A stretch of DNA of 64,000 nucleotides from Gnetum montanum (lineage: Eukaryota; Streptophyta; Gnetopsida; Gnetales; Gnetaceae): the NCBI GenBank assembly GCA_015680685.1, contig MNCI01008852.1:463114-527113 (forward strand), in the 5' to 3' direction. The notes under the pieces are model-generated. The model was not told where the DNA came from. It made no database searches and worked only from the letters and a program-made list of their open reading frames with translations. The translations under genes were made by a program, and so were the position numbers. Below, in pieces: positions 34,640 through 46,188 of this stretch. How positions within the stretch are numbered: the stretch's first letter is position 1; each line of letters begins with the position of its first letter.

Positions 34640-34910
34640 ATCTTGATAGTTGTGGAACTAGTTGGGATCTTATGTTGCATAGGTGTGCCCACACAAAATA
34701 GTTTACTTTCCAACATGATTCTTGATCATGGCTCTTTATGGTTTAGGCCTGGGGTTAAAGAGTTCTTAGCACACTTACTTGAGAATTTTAGTGTGATCAT
34801 GTGGTCACACTTGGTCATCAACATTACAGCTTTTATAGCAAAGATACTTCTACCAGGATCTACTAGCTATATCTCCAAGTTCATAGTGGATGATCCTAGC
34901 ACTTGAGTAG
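34640..34910 (+). pseudogene. Possible FCP1/NIF-type HAD phosphatase fragment
   Basis: Plus strand, 34643-34906 open. IVVELVGILCCIG resembles the HAD motif I strand LVVDLNGLL; the first catalytic Asp is Glu and the second is lost. About 25 residues later LWFRPGVKEFLAHLLENFSV continues with IMWSHLVINIT, matching the plant NIF/FCP1 pattern RP--DFL--C-ERF-VGVWSS---N. In host proteins this fold removes phosphate from Ser/Thr-phosphoproteins. The C-terminal half is not readable, so it looks like a captured, dead fragment. It lies antisense to gag-pol inside copy 2; I did not find it in copy 1. Assignment by eye only. Confidence 0.45.
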
Positions 34911-35155
34911 AAGGCAATTGGTGAGATGATTCATACACACCAAGGATGCACAAGTTATTCCAGATTTGAGACATGCCTGATTCATTTAGTATAACATAAA
35001 TAATACCTTAATGGTAGGCCACCGAATCAATAATTTATTTCAAAATCCTCTTAGCATCTTCTACATTTTGGAAGCGTAAGCTCTATCCTAATTTTTTATT
35101 TTTTATTTTGTTTTCATTAGGCTATTGACTTTAATGGTTTTTATGTTCACATGTT

Positions 35156-38095
35156 GTAGGTATAGGGCACATGATGGAGGATTAATCAAAAGTAACCAAA
35201 TCTTTTCCGTGGCATGCATAGCCTTGGTAGTTTTTGCACAAGGCCCAGCTATGAGACTTGCGGTGTTACTGTAACTAAAGGATGACTTTAGCAAGTATAC
35301 CTTACAATTTCCTCAAGTCTACCATAAGTTTTTGACCACTAGAATTTCTCATACTTGGTGGGATCTCCCAAAATTAGGTATACATGCACTTGTGATTTCC
35401 AAGGCCCCTATGTTGCTTAAGCCAAGTAGGTCATTTTTCTTTTAATTGTTATATATGTATTGTCAACATTTTCAAGTTATTTTACTTTGTGGTTTCTTTG
35501 GCTTTAATTGGTTAATAGGATTCAACTACATGGTTATAAATGTAATTTTAATTTATTGTGTTTATTATTTTTTGCTTTGTATGATCTACCTATGCCAAAG
35601 GTTAATGGACTGCTTGTGTTGGGTTGTAGGTCCTACACCTAGATCTATTGTTGTTGTGATCACCTCGAGACATAAGGAGGAGAAGATCATTCTCAAGTGG
35701 GGTGAAGTAGACTCATCACAAGAGTGGTTGGCAAGTAAGGCATCTAGGGAGATCTAGTAAAGGATCGTTGATACAAGTTTGCTTGATTTGTTCATGCTTC
35801 CTAGCCTATCAAAGGCTGTCATAGAAGTCATAAATGTAATTGACTCCTTTGACAAAGGAGTCAAAAATTTCATCTCTTATGTTCATAGTATTCCTATTCC
35901 CCTAAGCATCAATGAATCTACATTTAGTAACCTCTTCACTGTACCTTGTAATGGCATCAAGGTTTTCACAAGAGTAGGGAAAGAGATGAGCCATAGAAAT
36001 GAGGTTGAGGAGTGGCTTAATCCTTGCATTAGTGGAGGATTAACCTTTAATCAATGCAAGGTCATAGAGGTCAATGAGATGTATCCTCTATTCTACTCTA
36101 GAGCATTGCCTTTGTTTCTCTCATAGAAGAATATTATTGGCATTCAAAAGGCTTGGACCATGAAGAAGCTCCTCACCAAGGGCACTACGTTCAATTAGGC
36201 TACGTTCTTGGTCTTTGGGCTACAAGAAGAGGTTTAAAAATTCTGTAATAACCTTGATATAATATGTCACATGCACTTTGCATTTTTTATTTTTATTTTT
36301 TTTTATTTTTTTGTGTATCTAAGAAGGTTCATAGAATTCTTGGTGGTCAAGAAGGATGGAAAGTGGGTGACTTATGATCCCTTGTAATTTTCTAAGCCTT
36401 GGATCAAACATATTTTTTTGGTTATGTAGGTCTAAGATCCACTAGTTGAAGATGTTAGAGAATCACTATCAATTACCACTAAAAAATTTAGTGGTGCATG
36501 TTTTTGTTCCCTTAATAGCATGGGAAATGAAGGCCATATTTCTTGTGGGAGTGCCAAGAAAGCCAAAGAGGTATGTGCAGAAGTTGATAGTGCAACTAAG
36601 GTAAAGTTGAAAAGGTGACAAGTTAAGGAAACAATTTCTATTGTTGAACAACCATTAAGAAAGAAGATATGTCTTAGATTTGGCAAGGCACATCATACTG
36701 TTTTAGGTATGTTTTATATGCATTTTTGTTTTTTATGTCATTCTATATAATTTTTATGTCATTCTGTATCTTTTTTATGTCATATATTTATGTTATTATT
36801 TTACTTTTTTACACAAAGTTTGCTAAATTATCCTACATTTTATTTTTGCAACTCTTATAGGGAAGCAACAAGAATTGGCAACCCAGGTAGTGGTAGAGGC
36901 AAAGCAAAAACACCAATAAGAGGAAGCAAAAAGATAGTAGGAGGAAGACAAAAGGGTATCTAATGAAGCATTGGATGCCCTAGATGTTGTGTTTAAAGAT
37001 TCAACATTTGATGATGAACTTCCCGTTGACATCTCATATGGTCTTCTAGGTACTTATTCATTTTAGTTTATGCATTTTATTTTATAGTTTTATGTCAAGT
37101 TTTTTTAATTATTTAATTTTATTGATGGGCATATTTGTTGTAGTGCTTAAGCCTCTTCCAAAAGCATCCACCCCTACATTTCGTTTGAAACATTAGGCTA
37201 AGATTCAAGATAGGACTAAGTTCATGCAAAGCATCGTAGAAGATATGGTTAATTAGTTGCAACAAATAACTCTTGATGTTGGTAAGAACAATTATCATAT
37301 TTTTCCTCTATTTTTTTACCATTTATATATTTATATATTTTTTTTTATAATTTTATGGCTTTATGTGCTTTATGTCTACACAATTTTAGTAGTTTAAAAT
37401 GTTCTTGATTGCTTTTATTTTGTATTTTTTTATGTGTATATGGTGTCCAAGGTTAGATGGGATCTTGAGCATGAGGTTGAACTCAATGAGTTGTCTAGGA
37501 TGTCTCTTGATGTGGAAAATGTTCCATGAAGATTATATGAAGGGGTCACTAAGTGTACCCTCTCATGTGCTAGGACTCTTTAGGAGTACCAATGCTCAAA
37601 TGAATTCCTATAGGAGAGGATTAAAATCCTAAAAAGAAAAAGAAAACAAGGAGTGGGAAGCTAAAATCAGGGACCTTAGAAATTACAAGGAGTTTATAGA
37701 AGCCCATGTACCCAATAGAGACTCCTTACAAACTAAGGAAATTAATTGGTCACACTACTCGAGTGTCATCCATGGAAAGGTTTCTCTAGCCAGGAGCAAT
37801 GCTAAAAAGGACCTACAAATGGAGTTATTCATGTGTAAGATTAGAGACTCAAGGGATTACTATGCTTAGGTTCTTGAGTGGGGTAAGAAATAAAAGGACC
37901 ACAAGCAATAATACAAGGTAGAAAAAGAAAGCTACCTCAAGTGTTTTTGTAGGGAATAAATGTAGACGATGCTTTCAACCTATTTGAAGGCTATTTGGTA
38001 GTGTTTGATTCTTCTACTCTTCAATGCACTACTACTTCTAGAGAGGCTACTACTACCTCCCTTTCTTAAAAGCCTCCTAAGTGGATAGAATCTCA
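35156..38095 (+). pseudogene. Multi-exon antisense gene inside copy 2, no family recognised
   Basis: Plus-strand coding blocks separated by T-rich GT...AG introns. Blocks: about 35159-35430 (AHDGGLIKSNQIFSVACIAL), 35628-36240 (KIILKWGEVDSSQEWLASKA; LLDLFMLPSLSKAVIEVI; LSINESTFSNLFTVPCNGIK), 36427-36706 (ending HHTVL), 36861-37051 (EALDALDVVFKDSTFDDELP), 37142-37281 (LPKASTPTFRLKH) and about 37450-38095 (EWEAKIRDLRNYKEFIEAH, charged, coiled-coil-like). Clear introns are 36707-36860 (GTATGTTT...CTTATAG), 37052-37141 (GTACTTATT...TTGTTGTAG) and the donor GTAAGAACA at 37282. Several stops, so now inactive. Antisense ORFs are known in Tat-group elements; this position between protease and RT, and the intron number, are unusual. 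Confidence 0.6.
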
Positions 38096-39289
38096 AACAA
38101 TTGGTTTTAGAGTTTTCATTTTAACATTTTTCTAGTTCAGTTTGTATTATTTTTTCTTTTTTTTTGTTTTTTTTTTTTGTGATTATGTTTTAACTATAAT
38201 GGCTACTAATTAATTTTTTTGTTATGCATAGGCTTCAGGTCATGGCAACAACCTTAATGGTCATGTTGGCATACTAGTCTTGTCACATTTTTTGTCAATT
38301 CATTTATGATGTTGATGTTATTTTTTATTGGCTATTCATAGCTATTGGGGACTATGAGACATTTTATTATTGTTCATTGTTGCATAGTACAACTAAGGTT
38401 ACATGACACTCTATTTATTTTTGTTATTTTTGGCATTTTTATCTCACAATGTGACTATGGCTATTAGCATGAATATTTTGCCCATAAAATGTTAATTTTA
38501 CATACATATTTTTAGTATATTTATTTTTTATGTATTTATGTTTTATTTGTATAAAGAAAGCTACATGTTTAAGTTATAAGGCCATAAAGTAAAATTTGTA
38601 ATTCAATGTAAACATAAGGTAATTAAGCAATGAAAGTGTAAAATACATTGTAATAGGCTATAATATAATAGGAAAAAGGCTAAGATTGCATTGTCAATTT
38701 AAGGCCTTTGCAGGCCATAGTGTATTTTTTTTATGAGCTTTATGATTTTAAAAATCTTTATAGATTTTTACATTTTAAGTTTTTATGGTATTTTCATGGT
38801 TTTTTAAAGGAAATCATTAAAGACAAATCATGAATGAGCATAAATTGTAAATTTCATGTAAACATGAAAAGGTAAGACTAAGTATTTTTAATAGGTTAAA
38901 TGAGGTGAAGCATGATCAAACAAAATAGCACACATAAACAAAATGTCGAAACTAGGATATGAAATAAAAAAATAAAAGATCACATGGTATCAAGATGGGG
39001 ATAAGCGAATAGACGATGTGGTTAATCGTGCAACTATTTCCTAATCTTCAAAAGATTAGGACAAGTATATGGCCTTCATTGCACAATCCTATACTCCTCG
39101 TCTCCCTCACTAACAACATTAAATGGCAACCTCTCCCATGTTTTGTTCATGGTTTGGTTGTTTTTATTCTTGGCTTGGTTTATTCTAATGGACCTCTCGA
39201 CTTCACTCTTAATAGTAGGACTTTCTTCTTGAAGCTTCACTTCGAACCCTTATTCCACGTCCATGTTATTGATTGATAAAGGGACCATA
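38096..39289. other. Outer edge of the copy 2 extra block
   Basis: T-rich to 38560, then sequence similar to 31180-31310 in direct orientation: GTGTAAAATACATTG, AAAAAGGCTAAGATTG and TTTAAGGCCTTTGCAGGCCA (about 38690). Protease-type code resumes on the minus strand after about 39290. Confidence 0.45.
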
Positions 39290-39498
39290 CTATCATCATG
39301 TATGATTATTTTAACTCCCATGTAAGGAAAATGGATTTCTTGATGGATGGGGAAGGATATTTCTTGTAATTAAGAAAACCAAGGCCTCCCCAAGATTAGA
39401 TTAAATCCTGGTGTTTCTTCCATCACTAAGAAGCTGGCAAATATGGGGAATTGTTTCCCCACTATGAATTCTAAAGAGATAGAATCCTTCATTACTAC
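39290..39498 (-). pseudogene. Copy 2 protease, C-terminal part
   Basis: Minus strand from the solo LTR edge: DSISLEFIVGKQFPIFASFL, then ETPGFNLILGRPWFS, then FPIHQEIHFPYMGVKIIIHD. This is the GRPW-containing half of the retropepsin-like domain and matches 22189-21911 of copy 1. The N-terminal half with the active site is on the far side of the LTR. Confidence 0.8.
39494..39498. repeat. TSD ACTAC, left copy
   Basis: Matches ACTAC at 40389-40393 exactly. Protease code of copy 2 is directly outside both. Confidence 0.9.
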
Positions 39499-40388
39499 TG
39501 ATGAGCAACTAGATATCCCTACACCCAACCATACGAATACGAACGTTCACGCGCGATCTGGTCAAACTCCGTAGATAGGCTAGTTGTGGTATCTAGATAG
39601 TTACACATTGATCGCAATTCACTGTCTTTCCACCTTGACTAGTATTTGTTTTATCACGTATGGTTTAGTCCAGAGTGAGGCGTATAATGTGATCCTAAAT
39701 TAGTGCTACTCCTAGAGACAATGGAGAATAATATTAATTAAACTAATGAGCAATAGGAAATGAGTCTAAGCTAACCTAAGTGCGATGAGTATCCGTTCCT
39801 TAATCATCCATACAAATCTTGGACCTCGTGCATGACTACTACTGGGATTACCAAGCGTAGATCCTAGGTACGCTACTAGGTTACCAAGTAGTCACACTTA
39901 AATTCTCATGATTAAGTCGTACTCATTCCGCATTTTAACAACAGGAATAGTAAATGATGATAAAGAAATATTAACTAAGAAAACAATAAATAACAATAAC
40001 AATTAACAATAATAATTAAATAATTAAAACTAAGTGAATGTAGTAATGATGAAGTAGTCTCGATCTTTATTTCCGATCATGTGCACGTCCAAGTACGTCA
40101 CACTCGAATAAAGGTTCCGTACAATTACAAGCATCACACTACAGCCATGCACTGGGAAAATAATCTAACTCCTACGAAAACAAACTACAAGAGTCTAGCT
40201 ACAATTGACAAAAAGATGCCTAAATGAGGCGGAAGGCCCTCTTATTTATGCGTAAACGGGGCCACGTCGATGCAGGAAGGCCATGTCAATGGGCCCACGT
40301 CAATGCAGGTGACACGTCGACGGGCCCGTGTCAACATGGCCGCATATACGGGGCCACGTCAACACATCGACTGATTAACACTTCATCA
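39499..40388 (-). repeat. Solo LTR of the Athila-like family, young, in protease
   Basis: An 890-base LTR, reverse orientation to those at 2644 and 63081: it starts TGATGAGC and ends TTCATCA, and contains the complement of CGTATTCGTATGGTTG near its left end. Perfect 5-base TSDs ACTAC lie at 39494-39498 and 40389-40393. No internal sequence is present, so it is a solo LTR left by LTR-LTR recombination. CpG sites are far better preserved than in the other two LTRs, suggesting a recent insertion or less methylation decay. TATA-like CATAAATAAG is on the minus strand at 40241-40250. Confidence 0.9.
40241..40330 (-). promoter_or_regulatory. GC-rich U3 with CACGTC repeats and TATA-like box
   Basis: Upstream of the minus-strand TATA-like sequence there are repeated GGCCACGTC / GGCCCACGTC words with ATGCAGG between them and the palindrome GACGGGCCCGTG-like core. 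ACGT cores are typical plant bZIP-type sites. Whether they act as enhancers here is inference. Confidence 0.4.
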
Positions 40389-40640
40389 ACTACCAATGAT
40401 CTTTTAAAGGATTTGAAAGCAAAAGTGGGAGTGCTTTGCATATGTTCTACCAAGCCTAGATGCTCAACAATGGTAAAAGGTATTACATTGGTTGCTACTC
40501 CATCATCAACATGTACCCTATGTATTTTATATTGCCCAAATATTATGATTATAAAGAGAGGAGTTCTTATTATCTCACCATCCTAGGGGTTAGTCTTTAC
40601 CTTGCTATCATGAAACACTAGGGTAGTTCACTTCATTTCT
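40389..40640 (-). pseudogene. Copy 2 protease, N-terminal part
   Basis: Minus strand: FHDSKVKTNP, a stop, DGEIIRTPLY, then IIFGQYKIHRVHVDDGVATN and VIPFTIVEHLGLVEHMQS. The VDDG triad is the retropepsin active site (compare LVDSGSALNVIP). The C-terminal half continues at 39498. Equivalent to 22420-22300 of copy 1. Confidence 0.75.
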
Positions 40641-43435
40641 TCCCTAGGTGAAGGTGGAATCATTACTTGATGAATGAATTCTTCATTTGCAGGAATGTCC
40701 TCACTAACAAGAATTGAAGTCAACATCCTTACCAAGGCTTCATGGTGAGTAGAAGATATCATTACTAGGTCATACAAGTTCAAGGAGGTATTCTTTTACT
40801 TTATGGAGAATTTCACTTATTTCATGGCATTGAGTAAGTCCTTATCATTGGCTATTATTTTTTTTCTTATTTCCCTTACCTTTCTATATTCTACCCAAGA
40901 TTCAAACCTCATGCTTCAGCATTTGTAGTTTGGTTCTCTTCCCTTTTTCTTATGATTTATGATCCTTCCAAGCTAACTAGTTAAAGTGGTTTAATCATTT
41001 GAGCTTTTTGGGATGGTTGGAATAGGTGTGAGCTTTGGTGGACCCAATTTCTTCCACCCCTTCATTTGCTTAGTTTTTATCTTTGGATTTAGGCTTGGGG
41101 ACATGCTTCTTATGTTTCTTGGTTTGTAACTTCTTATTATCAAGCTATGAAGAGGTTGTTGCATTGGCCACCACAAGAGGACATTGGTCAATATGGATTG
41201 TATGCTTGATGGTAGTGGGAAGGGGCACTCTAATGATGAATGATTTTTTGGGAGATGTAGGTGATGGTATCTTTACAATAAAAGAAGTCCTCAAACATAA
41301 TGAAGGTGAAGGATCCCTTTCATTGTGAGGAGGTACTTGAATCATAAAGGGCTTCCTTGTAGGTTTTGGACCATTACTAATGTTGAATGCTACTATTGTA
41401 TAATGGTTAATACTTGCATTAAATGGATCCTTGTACACTTGCATGTGTTGGTTGGGACCTAACTAGGTTATAAGAGTTTAATACTAACTCACCATTTTCT
41501 ATCATCTTTTTCAAGTCATCCTTTAAGGCCAAGCAGAAAAGGTATCATGATCAAGTAATTGATGATAATGATATAATTGATCTAGTTTGAGATATTTTGG
41601 CATTGGTGGATCATCCTTGGTTGCTACTATGGGATCCTTGGTGATCTCATAGAATCAATCATGCCTCTTACAAGCATTTTTAGTCATCTGCTTATATTGG
41701 ATATGACCACTCTTAAGCAACTAGTCAAGGAGCTTATATGGTTTTGAAGGCAACTTCATGCATTTTGACTAATCCTTTTTCTCAAAGCTAGGCCTAGACA
41801 AGTTAGACTTAGAGGCCCTCAATGTTAAAGGTTGAGCAGTTATGATAGGGACCTTTAGTTGATTTGTCTTTGGCCCTTGTGTAGTTATTGCTTCTTTGGC
41901 TATAATGGCCATAGCTATGTGGTTTTATTTTCCCCTTATCCCTATCCTTTCTCATGTGCTGGTTCTTGTATTCTATGTAGGCTACATTACCATTGGCTTC
42001 AACAACATCTTCTATGTTCTTTGTTTGAGAGAAATCTTGGCTAAGGCATCATAGGTCTAAGTAATAAAGTTTGGACTTGATAAATTCATTAACTACCTTC
42101 TTGAAAATGGAAAAAAGATGAGTTTCAACTATGGGCTCAGAAATCTCATTAAGGAGAGCATTCCACCATTGAATAAGCTTCTAGACAGGTTCAAAAGGTC
42201 CTTGCTTGATTTTCATTAACTAATCAAGGATTCTATCAAGTTTCAAGGTATACTTGAAATGGCTGATGAATTGTGAAATCAAGTCCTCTAATGAGGTAAT
42301 GAACCCTCTAGGTAATACACAATACTAATCCAAGTCTTTCTCAATGAAGGACTTAGGGAAGATGCCCTTGATAGTTTAAGGAAAAGCTTGTAACAACAAG
42401 TACTCAAAATGAAAGATAGTGAGATGTGTGTTATGATTACCCTCATCATTGTACTTAGTGAATTGGGGAATGGGAATGCCCATAGGAAGAGTGATTTGAT
42501 GAATGGTAGAACTAATGAGATCATCCTGATAGAAGTCCATTATTTTAACCATATGAATGGTAGAAGCTTTGAGCTTGCATAGCTCTTTAGTAATGGCAAT
42601 GATGGAAGAGGTTGGGTGATCATGGTGGTAGGAGGGTTGAACAATGAGAAGGATGTTTGATTTGGAACTTGAGGGATAAATGGGGGGAAAGGAAGTATGA
42701 AAGGCATGCTTAGTTTGGAGGCTCTTTAAGGGGCCCACTAGAATAGAGAAGGGATGAGATGTGGTAAACACCATGGGTGATGATCGCCCAAAGTAAGGTT
42801 GTGTTGTAAAGGGCATTAATGAAAACAAGAAGGTAGATTGAGGCATAGGCTGAGCTCGATGTGTAGCACTAATGGGCATTGACCCAAACATACTAGGAAG
42901 AACAAGAGGAGAAGAAAGTTGGGGAACTTGTCCCACAAATGACACGAGAGATGTGGAACTAGAAATAGTTGTTTGGGGAGCCAATTCTTAAAAGAGGCTT
43001 CTGATAAAGGTATTCAGCTTTTTTTTTTGCCTCAAATTTATCTTTCTCTTCCTGGTTTCCATCTAAGCTAATATTCTTACTCCACTCATCGACATCTATG
43101 AGTTGTATTAAGATGTGAGCATAGAAATTAGTTAGAGGAATCTTGTCATAGGGTGATGGAATGTACTCTTTCTCATCCTAGTGTATAATTTCAAATTGAT
43201 GCTTAGTATTAGACTCAGAACATGGTATGAGGAGATCGGCTTGTATTTTGGCATAGAGGAAGCTATAAAACTCCTCATTGATTACCATAAAATATGGATT
43301 TTTACCCCTCTACCTACATAATTATCTATGCTCTATGATCATTAGGTCTTTTAGGTCATAAACACAAACTCTGTCCTAGTTGGAGGCCATGTAGGTAAGG
43401 TTAAGTGGTAATATGATTGACTTGTGAAAAGGCAT
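40641..43435 (-). pseudogene. Copy 2 gag (long, decayed)
   Basis: Minus-strand Gag. The start at 43435 (MPFHKSIILPLNLTYMAS) is shared with copy 1. A Pro/Ser-rich segment is open from 42984 to 42376, ending IPIPQFTKYNDEGNHNTHL and FHFEYLLLQAFP, the entry into the gag domain (compare PKF-KYDG--DP--HL--F). The core continues at about 42370-42060 with DKILDQLMKIKQGPFE-like wording and an IVETH segment also present in copy 1. The segment down to the protease is basic and Pro-rich (41444-41145 open) and then Asp/Ser-rich. Frameshifts throughout. Confidence 0.7.
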
Positions 43436-44309
43436 TAACTAATGATTTAGTTGGGCTATGAATTAATAGTCTTAGCAGGTGAGGTTTCTAAGTGTAAAAA
43501 AGACCTATCTTATGAAATATGGCATAAACTTCAACTAAAGGAGCAATGTAGGTGGTAGTGACAGCATTGGACATTACATTGGCAAAAATTAATTAATTAT
43601 TTCTTTAAATTTTATATGCCTTGGAATGTAAGGAATAATGACTGGTGTAAATGGTTGTCATAAAATTTAATGTAGAAATGTTCTAGACAGGTTACCAGTT
43701 TTAAGCTGGGTTTGGATGACCATCCAACCATAGCCTATAGTGCAAAAAATATGTTGGGCTTTGGGAGTAGTCCAACAACAAATATATTTTTTAAAAAACA
43801 TTTCAAGTGAAAGGATAGTGGATTATATGCTAGGCTCTGGAGAAGCTTGAAGGAAATTTTTGAAAAATGAAAAGTGCAAGTTGCTACAATTTTTACATTG
43901 GGTTTTGAAAATTCCAACACTTGTTATAAAAATGGCAGATGGCCCAAACCTACTATAGCCTATATTTTGGGCTTGGAAAATTCTAGCACTCAACAAGAAA
44001 ATAATTGATTACCTAGAGTTTTTGTAGCCTATACACTAAGCTTTAGGAAAGCCCAATAATAACTTAAAAATTTCAAGTTTGTGAAATTAGGCTATAGTTT
44101 TATGTTGGATTCTAGGGAAAGACCCAAAACCAATTTTTAATGTTAAATGAGAGGCCAAAGTAGGTTGCAGGACAATGTTAGTTTTGAAAAATGCCAATCA
44201 AAATTACAAAGCGCAAAGGCTATGCTGGCTTTGGAAAGAAACCCAAAGAAAAATTTAAATATTTTGACAAATGAGTGAACAATAGCCAAAATTGATTTAT
44301 GACAAAAGG
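43436..44309 (-). other. Copy 2 5' leader
   Basis: Non-coding between gag and primer site. It repeats words such as TATGCTGGCTTTGG / TATGTTGGGCTTTGGGA and CCTATA-TTTTGGGCTTGG, echoing the palindrome half-site. No coding seen; the small open frame at 43735-43920 looks incidental. Confidence 0.45.
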
Positions 44310-44327
44310 CTCTTCTTCTAGCATTAG
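44310..44327 (-). promoter_or_regulatory. Candidate primer binding site, copy 2
   Basis: Minus strand CTAATGCTAGAAGAAGAG, at the same place and with the same pattern as 26088-26110 of copy 1. Position and conservation support a primer site. Confidence 0.5.
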
Positions 44328-45428
44328 AAACCATAATTCCTAAAAAATTTAGTGATGGAAGACTAAAAATTTTAGAGTGAAACAATTTGGCTTTGGATAA
44401 ACAAGTCTCAAGAAAAGGATCTGAAGAACGATGGATGGTCTTGCCAATCATCCAAGTACTTGTGATTTATTATCAATGCAAATAAATAAAATTGCAAACA
44501 TAGATCTAAATGCAAAAAAAAAAAACATAAAATGAATTTTTATTAAACAAATGAAATTGCAAACTTTTTATTAAAATAATGAAATTTTTCACACAAAAAA
44601 AGTTCATATGATACAAATTTTTATGCTAAGCCAATAAAACTCAAAGGGAGGATGCTTGAAACCTGATTCATCTAATGGTGTGTTCTCTATAGTCAACTCT
44701 ACTCTTCAATAGTTCTGGATTTGTACTCCTCAAGCTTGTCACTAGTCTCTCTATCATTAGAATCTACACTATATGTAGAAGGGTGGCTATGGACTCTCGG
44801 ATGATCTGCACTACTCTAAAAGTCTTGGTGTTCATCCTAAATGCAAATTGCTAAAAAATTCCTTTCAACATGCTCAACTTTGATTTAAAATGTCATTGGA
44901 TGTCTAATTCATTGCTACAAATTTCTAGTGTGTGCAAAGTATCTCTTTGTAGCATCTTTATCAAATTTGGATATTTTTATGTTTTTTATGCTACCTCCAT
45001 ATGTTGCCCAACATAAAAATTCAAGGGCTAGCATAAAATCTAAAAACCTGAATTTTATATTCCATGGCCAGTGTATATGCTAAGAAATGCCAAATTTGGT
45101 GTCTTGCAAAGCATTTTCAACCTTCCCAAGCTTAGATATATGAGAGGAATTGTAGCTTTTCCAACCTAGAAGATGGGGCATTCACAACTTATGAAGTATT
45201 TTATTTTATTTTATTTTTTGCCTCCATAAGCTACTATGTGTGAGATCCGTAGCATATGAACTGAAAATTTTACATTTTATAATAAAAATATTACCTTAAA
45301 TTACAATGATGAAATTTACAGTGTCAGATTTTGGGGAAAATAAGGTAACTGTGTCTACCATTATTTTTCCACCAAATTACAAATCATTTTTGTTATATAT
45401 TTCAACATGGATTTTCTTTGTGGTATTC
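44328..45428 (-). repeat. Copy 2 5' LTR (LTR D), outer end missing
   Basis: Matches LTR A (10772-11905) through CATGGATTTTCTTTGTGGT and then stops at about 45428, about 225 bases short. The outer 5' end, and any TSD, are lost. Confidence 0.75.
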
Positions 45429-46183
45429 TCTCCTTGAGTCTTTTTAGGATCATCTTTGTAGAAATGCATTCTTGAATTTTCCAATAAAAAGATAGGATGG
45501 AACCACCAACAATTTTTTCTCAATAATTATTTATATAGCAATTCTAAGATCAAGTGTGAAGAATTTTGAAAACCAAAGTCTTCCATTAGTAGTATCCCTT
45601 AACAAAAAATAAAATCCATGATTCAAATGTTTTCTATGTAGAGAGTAGACTATCAAAAAGGAAACCCCTTTTTAAATGTTGGCTTTCTTAGAAGGTTCAT
45701 CAAGTATAGTCAAAGTCCTAAATATTTGATCTTATCATAATCCATTTAAAATCATTGGGACTAGAAGAAGGCAACTGTTCTTACTATAATTTGATGATCA
45801 TTCTACAAAAGAATGAAACAATCTAACTTACCAGATCTTACCCTATGTATTTATGATCCTTTACTCTTCATTAATACAAGTTTAATTCAATATCTAGTAA
45901 AATTTTTAAGATCATTTTGCTTTATCTAAAACTCAACATCTTGTAAGATCAAGTGAGGATTTCTTTGAATATACAAAGATTTTCAATAACATCCATTCAA
46001 AAATTTTCTAACCACTAATATTTTTTAAAAATGAACTAATCAAAACTAAGTTTAGCAATTCAAGGAATAAAGATTATAATCATACATACCATTACTTACC
46101 TTGCTTGCTTCTAATCATCAACATGATTAATGAAGTTTAGGATGAGGTCCTCAATCATAGAGTACCTAGAGTACCTCCCTAGC
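45429..46183. other. Unassigned stretch inside the copia element
   Basis: No recognisable coding or repeat match. It lies between truncated LTR D and the 566-base LTR-like unit, so it is either copia internal sequence or a remnant of another insertion. Confidence 0.35.
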
Positions 46184-46188
46184 ATGCA

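Larger units (their letters stand above)
10772..45428 (-). mobile_element. Tat/Ogre-like gypsy element, copy 2 (host of copy 1)
   Basis: Minus-strand gypsy element with order LTR (44328-45428), primer site, gag (43435 down), protease (40640-39290), long extra block (39000-31140), RT (31126-30027), RNase H, integrase (28856-27814 plus 13174-13040), 3' non-coding region, LTR (10772-12129). The RT, RNase H and integrase wording fits the non-chromoviral Tat group. It is interrupted by copy 1 in the integrase and by a solo Athila-like LTR in the protease, and carries an antisense gene. All genes are broken. The outer edge at 45428 is truncated relative to LTR 10772-12129, so no TSD is visible. Confidence 0.8.

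Noticed and set aside
41083-41328. 81-codon plus-strand open frame
   Set aside because: Shadow of the minus-strand gag-protease linker, open over 41444-41145.
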